Shown here in pieces: positions 17,016 through 27,602 of a DNA stretch of 36,272 nt (position 1 is its first letter; every line of letters begins with the position of its first letter). The stretch lies in the NCBI GenBank assembly GCA_002179805.1, contig NAVB01000288.1, forward strand, positions 1-36,272, written 5' to 3'. A program made the translations under genes and the position numbers. Source of the DNA: Acanthamoeba lenticulata. Its lineage: Eukaryota; Discosea; Longamoebia; Acanthamoebidae. The notes below the pieces were generated by a model. It was not told the origin of the DNA, did not search any database, and saw nothing but the letters and a program-made list of their open reading frames with translations.

Positions 17016-20000
17016 TTAGGAGTCCAGCACGGGAACAGGAGAAGACGGGAAGGAGTAGAACCAGCCCACCACCCGCGCCCACCACTGGTACAAGTGCACC
17101 ACCAGCGAGAGCAGTTGCAGCCGCGCTTCGAACTTGAACGCCTCCGCCACGCCTGCAGCCCGCTTCATGAGCGGCACTTCAGTAGGCAACATGCGCGCGT
17201 GTGCGTGTGCGTCAGCAGATTTCGGGTCCAAAGAAAAGAGGGCGAGAGAAGGCGAGCAAGCGTACGTGGGCGTTCCTGCCGGTGGTAGAGGCCCCGGATG
17301 GCGTAGCGCGCCATCACCAGGAACCGGTCGACGGACCCGCCCTCGGCCAAGTCCTTGATGATCGATCGGATCAAGTTGCTGCCCAGGTCATCCCCCCAAC
17401 CAACAATCAGCATGTATAGAGAGGAGGAGGATGGGGCCGACAAGCGCATGGGGAAGTGGCACGAAACTTGGTGCGGAGGACGAGGAGCAGCTGGCGGTCC
17501 ATGTTCTCCAGCAGCTCGGAGAGGACCGTCTGGAAGCCGCGCTCGCGCATCTGCGCCCGGATGAGCCGCACCTGCGCCACGCTCATCTCGCTGTCCTTCA
17601 CCAGCGCAGGGCCCGTGTTCCTGGTGCACAACATCAACAACATCAACAACAACACGGCCAACAAGGGGCGAGGTGAGCTCCTTGTGTCTCCTTTCGCGTG
17701 TGTATGTCACGTGGACAAGCACGAACCCTGTGTCGAGCGGGCGGAAGGTGAGGATGACGCTGAAGATCTCGTGGTGCTCGCCGGCGCCCATCCGCCGGGA
17801 GTACTTCTCCACGGCCGCCTTGTCGCCCGTGAAGATCGCCTTCCACAGGTGGCAGTAGTCCAGCCTGTCCAGTCCCCCCCGTAAACGAAAAGAACAACGA
17901 AAACGAAAACGAAATGTAAAACGAAAAATCGAAATAAGATCGAAACGAAATCGAAAACATCATCGTGATGGTGAGAGGGGAAGATAGGGAGGGAGGATGA
18001 AGAGGACGAACCGGAACTGCTCGTCGAGCGTGCGGTAGAGGCCGTGGTCGAGGAGCACCAGCTGCGGGTGGGCGGGCGACGACGGCAGGTGCCGGATGAG
18101 GATGTTGCCCGGGTGCGGGTCACTGGCGCCGCCCCACAACAGACAACATCAACATCGACAACAACAACAACGACATGTTCGTGAGCGCAGAGGAGCAAGA
18201 GTTGAAGAGGGAATGGGGGGCTGGTCATGGGGACGATGAGGAGGACAGACCTGTGGATGAAGCCGTGGATGAAGATCTGCTCGCAGAAGAGCTCGTGCAG
18301 TAGCTGCGCCACCTCGCGCTTGTTGATGCCCATCTGGTCGAGCTTGGGGACGTCCGTGATCTTGGCCCCGTGGATGAACTCCATGCACAGCACCTTCCGC
18401 CGCGTCATGTTCTGTTTCCCCGTGGCTCGTGTGAGCCTCCGCCAGATATCATAATAAATAATACTATAATAGAATAGAATAGAATATAAATAAGCAAATA
18501 AATAAAAAGGCGAGTGGGACGGCACCCAGTAGATCTTGGGGACGTAGATCTGCTTGTTGTGCGCAAAGTTGCGGGCGATGCGCTCTGCGTTCTGCGCCTC
18601 GTTCACGAAATCTGTCAGATCCCCAAACGCCCACAAGTCCGTCAATGATTGGCCCCTTAGACACGCGTCAATCAAGCTCTGTGCGTGTGTGAAGCCCTCA
18701 ACCTCGACCTCGAGTTGTTGTTGGCACAAGTTGGGAGGAGGAGGAGGGGAGAGAGAAAGAAAAAAAGTGTGTGTACCCATTTCCATCTCGAGGTTCTTCT
18801 CGAACTCGCCCACCACCCACGAGAACTGGAAGTCTGGGAAGAACTGATCACGGCCATGACGGTCAGTCCGCTCCTCTCTAGGGTTAGGAAATAAGAAGAG
18901 GTGCGGGCGCACCCAGGCGATGGCTTGCGCTGCAACTTCGATGGAAAAAAGGTCGCCCCAGGTGAGCCGTTCAAAATCCGGATATTGCACCTTGTAAACA
19001 ACACGACAAAAGGAGGCCATGAGTGTGGAAACACACCAAAATGGTGGAGTTATCGATACGATTAAAGAAAGAGAAAGAAAAATCAAAAGAATAAGGTCAG
19101 GAATAGAAAAGAGATCAGACCTTGACGGCAATCTGCGTGCCGTCGGCGAGCCACCCGCGGTGCACCTGCGCCAGCGACGCCGCGGCGATGGGCTTCTCCT
19201 CCAAGAACGAGAAACTGTCGTCGTCATGATCATCACCATCATTTTATGTTCATTAGTAGTGATGATTATTCGCGTTTTTGCTGGGCTATGTCCAACGGAA
19301 TGATCACTCATTCATTGTTTTTCGATGGAAGGGGAAGCTGATTATTAGCGAGAAGTGGGCGGCGCGTACAAGTGGTTTGGCGGAGCGCCCAGCTGCTCGA
19401 TGAAGGCTTGCTCGATCACCGCGAACGGACGGCTCGGAGCCTGCAAAAGGATCCGGTGGTTGGTCACACAGACCACCAAGTTGTGTATTTGTGGGATGTA
19501 CCTGGTCCTGGAGGACGCTTAAGGTGTCGGTGTACTCGCGAGGAAGCACGTGGTTCATTGACGCTAGATGTTGTCCCGCCTGCACGTCGAATGTGTAGAA
19601 CAACAATCCGTTATTCCCACTAGCGTTCAATCAAAGTAGATTTTTATATATATAAAAACAAGAGAAAAAGAGGGCGGCACGCACCTTGACGTAGACCCCC
19701 GCGTTTGCGCGGCAAAGCCAGAGCAGGCGGTCGGCCGTTCGCTGGTGGATCTGCATCGAGAGAGATCACGCGAATGTGTGCGGAAGGAGATGGTGAGACG
19801 CGGTAGACACGCAAACACGCCCACACACATTCGCTTGCGCGCAAGATGAAGAAGAAGAAGAAGAAGAGGGGGCGTTGCCTTGGAGCGGGCCTCTGCGTAT
19901 TCGGGGGTGCCGTATTGGTAGCGGGCGAGGGTCTTGTAGTCGAGAGAGACCACGACGCCCGTCCAGGCCGTGCGCAGGAAGCGGGCCAGGTGCTGTCCGC

Positions 20001-20525
20001 GCTCGGCCCACCCGAGCTCCTGCACCCGCGGGTTACGGCTCGTGGCCATGTGCTGCGTCACGTCGACGTCAGCATGTACATGACCTTCGTTGGTTCAGAA
20101 GAAAGATCAGAAAAGAAGAAAGAGGGTTGCGGGCGCACCCAGAGGCCACCAACAGCGGCGGTGCCCAGCACGAGGCCCGTCCCGGCAGTGGCCAGCATCA
20201 CCTTCCTTGCTCGCCCCTGCACCACGGGACATGCCACGCGTGAGCTGCGGCCAGCCTAGGCGCGGCGATTCCTGGAAAGGCAACGACAACGCACGGAGGG
20301 TTTGGTAGCGGCTGCCGAGGTCAAAGAGGACGTGGAGGTGGAAGTAGAAGTGGAAGTGGAAGTAGGGCTGGACAGCCATCGACGCCACGGTGGGGCGTTC
20401 GGAGTGTGTGCTCGAAGAAGTAGTGAAGCTCGAGCGTGAGGGGCGGTGCCACTACTGGCGCAATAGAGCGAGTGCACACCGCCAGCTTGTACGGTACGCA
20501 AAGCCATCGTCCGCGCACGCTGCAT
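17016..20525 (-). CDS. ADCK1: ADCK1-type mitochondrial ABC1/UbiB kinase-like protein (16 exons, 619 aa)
   Basis: Exons: 20525-20295, 20216-20139, 20052-19879, 19750-19685, 19579-19502, 19440-19370, 19214-19121, 18990-18913, 18843-18777, 18611-18526, 18411-18251, 18122-18012, 17864-17727, 17620-17468, 17378-17266 and 17176-17016, in frame throughout. The N-terminus is Arg/Ser-rich and acid-poor, like a mitochondrial presequence, and is followed by a hydrophobic span, [20 protein letters not shown]. Conserved UbiB elements follow in order: the KxGQ motif in [15 protein letters not shown], the Ala-rich loop AAASLAQVH, the Lys in IAVK, the ExD segment [19 protein letters not shown], and LLDHGLY. 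The segment [15 protein letters not shown] and the C-terminal helices match ADCK1 rather than ADCK3. ADCK1 acts in the mitochondrion in membrane organisation. Intron 19878-19751 needs a GC donor. The last junction is the weakest. Confidence 0.88.
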
Positions 20526-20860
20526 CTTGTGCGCCGCGCTCGATTAACGTGAGGTTGGGTGGGGAGTAGCGTAGTACGGTCCTCTGCCTGTTGGCGCGAG
20601 TTCGTGACGCGCAGTTACGCGCACAACACCAATTCTAGAGGAAACGCCAGGGGAAATGCGGTTGGCATATTGTTAAGGTGGCGCGCCACGACGTGGACAC
20701 CAACGAGCACAAATCCTCCCACGTCACCACAGTGAGTAGACCTGCTGCTCCCACCATCAAATCGGCACTGCATTTGCTGCTCCCGCTTTGCCACGCCTAA
20801 TAATCACGCGGTAGTGTGAGTTCAATTTTTAATTATCTTAGAAGAATCAACTGCAATCTC
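20526..20860. promoter_or_regulatory. Divergent promoter region of ADCK1-like and SEC13
   Basis: These 335 bp lie between two divergent start codons. A strong donor-like GTGAGT at 20732 pairs with a pyrimidine/AT-rich tract ending TTAG at 20841, and a CTAAT branch-like motif lies between them. This suggests a 110-bp intron in the SEC13 5' UTR. No TATA box is clear. Confidence 0.4.
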
Positions 20861-21998
20861 ATGGAGAAGAGCGTCAACACGGAACACACCGACATGGTGC
20901 ACGATGCGCAGCCTGATTATTATGGCAAGCGCGTTGCGACGTGCTCCTCGGATCGATCCATCAAGATCTTCGAGGGCTCCACTGAGACGGGCTACGCACA
21001 AGTCGCGGAATTGAAGGGACACGAAGGTCCCGTGTGGCAGGTGTGCTGGGGCCACCCCAAGTTCGGCGTCATACTGGCCTCCTGCGGCTACGATAGGAGG
21101 GTGATCGTATGGAAGGAGGCGGCTAAGAACTCGTGGGAGAAGATCTACGTCTACGAGGGCCACGAGCTTTCGGTCAACAGCCTCGCCTTTGCGCCCTCCG
21201 AGTTTGGGCTCGTGCTGGCCTGTGCATCGTCCGATGGTCACGTCTCCGTGCTGACCTACTCCCCCGCCGAGGCCAAATGGGATACCCAGCGCTTCCAGGC
21301 GCACCAAATCGGCGTCAATTCCATCTCCTGGGCTCCTGCCGTCGCCCCCGGTGCTCTCCTTCGCGCGGCAGCCTCGATCCAGCCGCCCGTGCGGCGATTT
21401 GCCACCGCTGGCTGTGACAACTTGGTCAAGATCTGGCGACACACGCCGCAGGACAACCAGTGGCGTTGCGAGGACAAGCTCAAGGCCCACCAGGACTGGG
21501 TGCGCGATGTGGCCTGGTCGCCCAACCTGGGCTCCACCGCGAGCGTGCTGGCGTCATGCTCGCAGGACAAGACCGTCATCATCTGGACCCAGGAGGACCC
21601 CGCCAAGGGCTGGGAGCCCCGTCCTCTCCACACCTTCCCCGAGGTGCGTGTTGTCGCCGTCGTTACCGTTTCCGTGTGTGCTTGTGCCCTTCCTTGTGTG
21701 TTGAGTCGGGCTGCTCCTCCCCAGCCCCAGCCATGCGCCCATGCGTTTAACTGCGTGGGCAAGGCCTCGCACCGCCATGTTCCTTTGCTCGCGTTCTTCT
21801 TTGCCGCGTACCCGCTGGCTGACTCTTCCTACGTCGTGTGTCGTGTGTGCGCAGGTCGTGTGGCGCGTGTCGTGGTCGTTGACGGGCAACATCCTGGCCG
21901 TGTCCTCGGCGGACAACAAGGTCACGCTGTGGAAGGAGTCCCTCCAGCCCGAGCCGACGTGGACCTGCCTCTCCTCGCTGGACGAGACCTCTGAGTAG
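20861..21998 (+). CDS. SEC13: SEC13, COPII and nuclear pore WD40 protein (2 exons)
   Basis: Exons 20861-21643 and 21855-21998 give 308 residues, close to the roughly 300-320 of the family. WD40 repeats are evident: [71 protein letters not shown] and [18 protein letters not shown]13 forms an open six-blade propeller completed by a blade from SEC31 or NUP145C. It acts in COPII vesicle coats at the ER and in the Y-complex of the nuclear pore. The intron 21644-21854 has a GTGCGT donor and GTGCGCAG acceptor in phase 0. I chose the ATG at 20861 because it begins [20 protein letters not shown], which fits the family N-terminus. Confidence 0.95.
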
Positions 21999-22361
21999 AG
22001 AGAGTTAGAGAGCGAGACCCTCCCACTGCCGCTGTCCTGTGTCACTTTTCTTTGTTTGTTGTTTAGACCTTTCTCCTTCCCGAGTAATTTATTGTGATTG
22101 TTGATGTGTGCGTACTGGTTTGGCGTCAGCTGTTGTTGTAGTGCACTTGTTCGTGCTGGCCAGCGGGTTTTCAGCTTTATTGTTGCGGAGTTGCACACAA
22201 GCGCAGACGTGAAGCCGGGAAAAATCTGGGAAAATAAAATACGACCACTGAGCTGGCTTTTGCGCTTGATCGAGTCGATCTCCTCCTCCCCATTCACTCC
22301 GCATCGTCGCAGTATCACTCCCCAAAAGGCGGATCTGCTGAATTCACAACATTCTCAAAAG
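21999..22361. other. Intergenic: SEC13 3' region and BFR1 promoter
   Basis: No gene is recognised in these 363 bp. The first part is T-rich and likely 3' UTR. A GGGAAAATCTGGGAAAATAAAATAC stretch near 22217 lies about 140 bp before the next ATG and could include an AT-rich core promoter. Confidence 0.4.
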
Positions 22362-24513
22362 ATGAGCAAGGCCAACACTGGAAAGGGTAAGGGCGTGGAG
22401 ACCCAGCCGAAGGGCGGTGATACCCAGCAGGGCAAGAAGAATGCCAAGATGGCCGATCGCACAGCAGATAACGCGGGTGCTCAGCGCGGTGGCCGCGGTG
22501 GCGCTGCTGCCGCTGGTGCTGGAAAGGGAGGCCAGCAGCAACAGCAGGGGCAGCAGCGCCCTGGCGGTAAGGGTGGTGCTGGTCCGAATGATCAGAAGGG
22601 GGCTGCCCCCGCCAAGGTTCCTGACCTCGCCAACTACCCGAGGCTGAATCTCGACAGCGAGAACAAGAAATTGGATGACTACACCAAGCAGATCGATGCT
22701 GCCTACGAGCAAATGGTGCGTTCACAAATTGCATTTTGTAGCGGTCATCATTGAAGTGTTCTCCAATTAACCCGGATTTCTTCTTTCCTTGGTATCAATA
22801 GGATGAGATCCGTAAGCGCATTGAGGTCATCCAGGAGGAACGCAAGGCCATCCAGACGAAGGAGCTCGAATCGCGTGACGCGCGATCGGAGCAGTCTCTC
22901 GTGAGGGACAAGCTCGTCTCTGAGCGTAACGCCCTGCGCAAGAAGATCGAGCAGCTTGTGGGTGCTCGCAAGCGCAAGCTTGAGGAGCTCAACAGGATGA
23001 AGAGGCAGCTGCCCATCAACAAGGACATCAAGGACAGCGCCAAGGTGGTTGCTCTCAACCTCGAGTTCCTCGACAAGGAGGAAAGGATTGTGGAGCAGAA
23101 GATCAAGAGCGCCGTCTCGGCCCTCCAGGACAGGTCGTCGTCCAAGGAGCTCTCTGGCCTTACCGCCAAGAGGCGCCAGGTCAAGGAGGTCCGTCAATTC
23201 TCTCTCCTCCACATGTTTTTGACTCCCAATTTCAGCATTTTTGGACCTTGCGGTCGACAATTTGCCCATTAATCTTTTGGTTCATTCACTAACATCACTT
23301 GCACTTGCTTGGTCTTGCATGCGCTCAACAACAGTGGGCCAAGTTCGCCCAAGAGGCTGAGGCGCCCGTCGATCCAACGCTGGATGCCCGCCTCAAGGAG
23401 CTCGACGAAGAGATCAAGAAGCTCAACGAGGGCGACCGTGAGGTAAAGGGCGACTACATGCGCCTTAAGGAGGCTCTTCAGGCCAAGGGTGACGAGTTGG
23501 GTGCCGCCAAGCTGGAGAGGTCCGCCATTGCCCAGAAGATTGAGACGCTCAAGAAGGACCGGTACTTGCGTCGCCCCTCCTTTCTTCTTCATCTTCATCC
23601 ATCCTGCTCGTAGCGCGTGCTACTCGCTGACATGTCGATGTGCTCAACAACGTGAACATGCAGCGACGCCGTGTACGCCGTCATTCGCGACAAGCGGAAG
23701 GAGCACAACAACAAGGTGCGCGACCTCCAGAGGGCTGATCGGGAGAAGAAGGCCCAGCTCGACAAGGAGAGGCGCATCAAGCAGAAGAAGGAGCAGCGCG
23801 CCAAGGCCCTGCAGGAGCTGGCGCAGGCCTACAAGGAGGAGCTCGCGATGTGCGACAGGCTCTCGGCCCTCCTGGTCAACCGCCAGGCCAAGCAGCAGCA
23901 GAAGAAGGCCTCGGGCGAGGAGGCCCACGAGGAGGCCGCTCCAGAGCAGCAGGAGGAGGAGCAGGAGGAGGAGCAGAAGAAGGAGGAAGAGGACGACGAG
24001 GAGGAGCACACCAACGGGGACGATGAGGAGGAGGCTTCGACGACCGCGACTGGCACGAGGAGGACGCGCTTCCAGTTCACTAACGCCACCCACATCGATT
24101 TTGAGTTCCTCTCGGTCCAGCCCCCCACGAGCCTCGAGGAGATCCCCGCCGCCCTGGACAGCATCGCCCGCAAGAAGGCCTTCTACGAGCGGCTGGCCGC
24201 TGAGAAGGAGGAGGAGCGAAAGAGGATCGAGGCCCAGTACGACGCCGAGCTTCAGGCCATGGAGACCGGATCCGCGCCCAAGAAGGCGCCCGCCGCCAAG
24301 AAGGCCACCGAGAACGGCACTGGCGCCGCCAAGAGGCCCGCCGCTAAGAAGGCCAGCAAGGACGACGCCGCTGCCGCCGCCACCAAGGAGGAAGGCGAGG
24401 AGGAGCAGGCCAACGCTGACGAGGCCGAGTCTCCCGCTGAGAGCAACGGCGACGCTGATGCCCCCGCCGCTGACGAGGAGGAGGCTGAGGCCACCGAGGA
24501 CGGCGACGAGTAA
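22362..24513 (+). CDS. BFR1: BFR1-like (nuclear segregation) coiled-coil protein (4 exons)
   Basis: Exons 22362-22715, 22802-23188, 23335-23561 and 23664-24513 give 605 residues. The N-terminus is Gly/Gln/Lys-rich and disordered. A long, highly charged coiled coil runs from about residue 100 to 400, with blocks such as NALRKKIEQLVGARKRKLEEL and DKEERIVEQKIKSAVSALQD that fit the BFR1/nuclear segregation family. A second helical region carries ARKKAFYERLAAEKEEERKR. The tail alternates Lys/Ala and Glu/Asp-rich stretches. In yeast, BFR1 associates with polysomal mRNPs at the ER and affects secretion and chromosome segregation, so an mRNA/ER role is inferred here. Introns are phase 0, 0 and 2 with donors GTGCGT, GTCCGT and GTACTT. 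The gene follows SEC13 head to tail. Confidence 0.8.
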
Positions 24514-25034
24514 AATCGTTGCCAGCTTCGTGTGACACACCAGAAGGCGGTTGCTGCTGCTGTGTATGAGGGCTTGCCGACTCGTGATCAACAGCTCCAG
24601 AATCTATCAACATCCCCCACCTCCCCAGCACACCCCCGTCAACATAGGTTGATGCCACCCCCGCAAGCCCCCGACCCCCAGACAACAACAGCAAGCACAC
24701 CCTCCTCCTCCTCCTTTGAGCTTCTGCGGCTCTCTCTTTGTTTTCTCTTCTTTCTCTGAACAACAAGTTTTTTGGATTTTCGAGCGGTTTGTCGAAAGTG
24801 AATTGGAATGTCAAAAACAATTCTTGCGGACAGACCGTTTGGCGCCCAACGGTCGGGTTCAACGTTGGGTTTCCAACGGTGAAACCCTCGACCGCAGCTT
24901 GTGGAGCCATCGAGGCTTGGTTGATCTCTTTCTCTTTCCTTCCACTTGGAACACACAGTGACCTCTCACTTGAGTCCGCGGGGGCAGTCCAATACACCGC
25001 TTACCCACCAATCAATACACACAATTCACAAAAC
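24514..25034. promoter_or_regulatory. BFR1 3' region and CDC25 promoter
   Basis: No gene is recognised in these 521 bp. The first part is a pyrimidine- and C-rich 3' flank. From about 24780 the sequence changes character and carries clustered AACGG elements, recorded separately. The CDC25 ATG is at 25035 in AAACATG context. Confidence 0.5.
24835..24883 (+). promoter_or_regulatory. Cluster of MYB/MSA-like AACGG elements upstream of CDC25
   Basis: Three AACGG cores lie within 45 bp: a complement copy at 24835-24839, CCCAACGGTC at 24845-24854, and TCCAACGGTGAA at 24872-24883. A palindromic CAACGTTG at 24860-24867 lies between the last two. The third copy nearly matches the mitosis-specific activator element bound by three-repeat MYBs (YCYAACGG). 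The cluster is about 155-200 bp upstream of the CDC25 start. Function is inferred. Confidence 0.5.
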
Positions 25035-27183
25035 ATGTGCGACTCGATGGACCTCTCCCCGGTCTCCAAGTTGAGCAACAACTTCCAGGACCTTTACACA
25101 GCTGGCGACCGAGACGTCCCCGTACGCAAGACCCTTTTCGCAGCAGCGCCTGCGAACGAGTTCGCATCGTTCTCCGGGCTGGCTGAACTGGAGCAGCTGT
25201 CGTCGTCGTCAGCGATCCCCAGCGCTACTACATTCAAAAAGCCCCTGGGTCCCTCGACCAAACTGACCAGAGCCAAGAAGCTTCAATCCGACAAACGCAG
25301 TCGACCAGGCAGCTACATCGCCCAGCCATCTTCATCCGAAAACGCCCTGCCCGCCACATCTTTCGCGCAATCGCCGACTTTTGCCCTGGGTCTCACGTCT
25401 TCGTGTGGGGATGTATCAACGATGCGACGCAACGGCCGAACCCAAAGCTTTAGTTTCGGAGATCGGTCGCCCCTTTCTCCCATCGACCTCGATCTCGAGA
25501 ATCGGGCTGATCGTGGGGCAAAGAAGCTGTTCAGCGATAGTAACGATTTGTCGCCCTACAGCGCCAGCCGTGATCACCAATCACAGCGCAAGGTGGGCAG
25601 CTGCCCCACATCTCGCCGGGCCTCCGCCAACAGCGACTCCTCCTCTACGTTGATGCCCGCCCTGCGGCTTGATCAAATGTTGCCCTCCTCGACCAGCAGC
25701 TGCCAAACGTTTTCTTCCTGCTCATCGTTGGAAGACGATTTTCACGACGCCTTTGACGACGATGACGAGCAGGACAAGGAGAACATCGCTGGCTCCAGCG
25801 GCGTGTCGCCCTACCGTCCGCCTCTGTTCCAACTCTCTCCCTCCTCGTCGCCGATCCGATCGGGTCGTTCTGGCGCGCTCACCGACCGCTCCCACCTGCG
25901 CTCGAGCCCGCGCAGCCTCTCGTACGACGAGATGCAGCCCCGCGGCCCTGACGCCTCGCCCGTCGACGGCTTCCGCATTCACCGCGCCCGAGGCCTCTCG
26001 GTCTCGTCGGCCAACCTGCCCACGGCCTCCCCGGCCTTGCTGGCGGCGGCCACCTCGCCCTTCTCCGCGTCGCACAACGACAACGATAACGCTGGCGACC
26101 GCACCACATCGGCCGCTGAGTCAGACTCGTTGGGCTTGCTCAAGCGGCTGCCGGCCCGCCGCCTCAAGACGCGCGCAGGGCGGTCGCTCACCATGTCCTG
26201 CAGTTCGCTGCCGACGCTGCACCCGGGCGCCCTGACGTCGTCGTCCTCTGGTCTGTCGATGGCGCCCGACTTGCGCGAGGCCCACGTGCCCGTGCTGCCG
26301 ACCAACCCACACGCGAGCCACTCGGACCTGCCGTGCATCCAGCCGGCGACCATGCTCCGCGTGCTGCGCGGGGAGTATGACAATGTCTTCTCCCGCCTCT
26401 TCGTCATTGACTGCCGATTCCAGTACGAGTACGAGGGCGGCCACATCCGCGGTGCGTCGTCCTTGTAGTCGAATCGCCTCATTGGCTTGCGAGCGGGTGG
26501 GCTCACTGCGGTCATCATGATGCAGGCGCTTTGAACCTCAACACCACGCAGGACGTGGAGAAGCACTTTATGCTCAACCCCATCCCGCTCAAGGAGAAGG
26601 TTTGCATCATTTTCCACTGCGAGTTCTCTTCCCACCGAGGACCCGTCCTGTACGTCTACTTTTCTTCTTCTTGGTTCACGTCTGTCCCCATCGTGCTCAT
26701 CCTTTCTTGCCGTCCTTTTCCACGACAGGTGCCGCTACTTGAGGAGCTGGGACCGAAAGATGCACGAACACTGCTACCCGGACCTCTACTACCCCGAGCT
26801 CTACGTGCTCGAGGGCGGCTACAAGAAGTTTTGGGAGACTGCGGAGGCCCAGGCCTACTGCGAGCCGCGTGCCTACCTGCCCATGAATGACGCCAAGTAC
26901 CATAAGGAGATGAAGACTGGTACCGTATCGCCCTGTTATTCTTTCTTGCCCTCGTCCACATGCACTACGTTGGCTCACAACTGGTTGGTTTGCGATGACA
27001 GGCTTGGCCAGCATCCGTAACTTCTCGCTCAAGAAGCAGGGCAGCGGCAGTTTCCGTTCGCGCAGCTGGACAGTGGACCAGCATAACGAAGCCGCCTTGG
27101 CTGCGCTTCGCCCGATCCCGCGGTTCCCGCGTCTCGCGCCCTCGCCTCTCTCGGCCGGCACCGCCCCGGCTGAGGAGAGCTGA
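25035..27183 (+). CDS. CDC25: CDC25-type dual-specificity phosphatase (4 exons, 637 aa)
   Basis: Exons 25035-26451, 26526-26649, 26729-26919 and 27002-27183. CDC25 removes inhibitory phosphates from Thr14/Tyr15 of cyclin-dependent kinases to drive mitotic entry. The catalytic rhodanese domain, about residues 445-570, has the family opening (FVIDCRFQYEYEGGHIRGAL). The CX5R loop is HCEFSSHRGP, with Cys504 and Arg510. It is followed by LRSWDRKMHEHCYPDLYYPE and LEGGYKKFW. The usual Glu before the Arg is His509 here. The roughly 440-residue N-terminus is Ser-rich with many SP/TP sites. It also has a KEN box at 248-250 (DKENIAG), which suggests APC/C-Cdh1 turnover. The C-terminal tail after about 575 is basic and may bind CDK-cyclin. 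All introns fall in or after the catalytic domain. Confidence 0.95.
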
Positions 27184-27602
27184 GGGCCCCACGTCCTCTC
27201 TCGAGTCTGCAACGCAGGTCAGAGAGAGACGAAGGCCACCACAACGACGCCATTTTTGGGGCTGGACGCCAGAGAGGCGACGACGGCCGGACCAGGAAAG
27301 CGCAGGGAGTAGAGACCCTTGGATTCCTTTGTCCTTTGTTTTGCGTCTTCTCCGTGAGACCAATACGTATGTGTACATAAAGCTACTGGGCGAGCAAGCG
27401 CTAAGGCCGCTTCTGCTCCCCGCTACATTTTTTCTTCTACTCTTTTCTTCTCTCTGCCAGGCGCGAAAACGAAGTGCAAACCCACCATGACCGAGCTGAC
27501 AGACAGCGTAGTGGTAGCCCTTGGACGGTAGTGACACGCTACTTACAACAAAAAGTCTCCAAAATTGGGCCGCATGTTGGTGGACGCAAAACCGAACGCA
27601 GC
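27184..27602. other. Convergent intergenic region
   Basis: This stretch lies between the 3' ends of CDC25 and the dehydratase gene. It contains presumptive 3' UTRs, a T/C-rich tract at about 27427-27460, and no recognised gene or RNA. Confidence 0.5.

Noticed and set aside
20816..20860. Upstream extension of SEC13 from a GTG
   Set aside because: Non-ATG initiation is not expected here. The segment is AT-rich and looks like the end of a 5' UTR intron.
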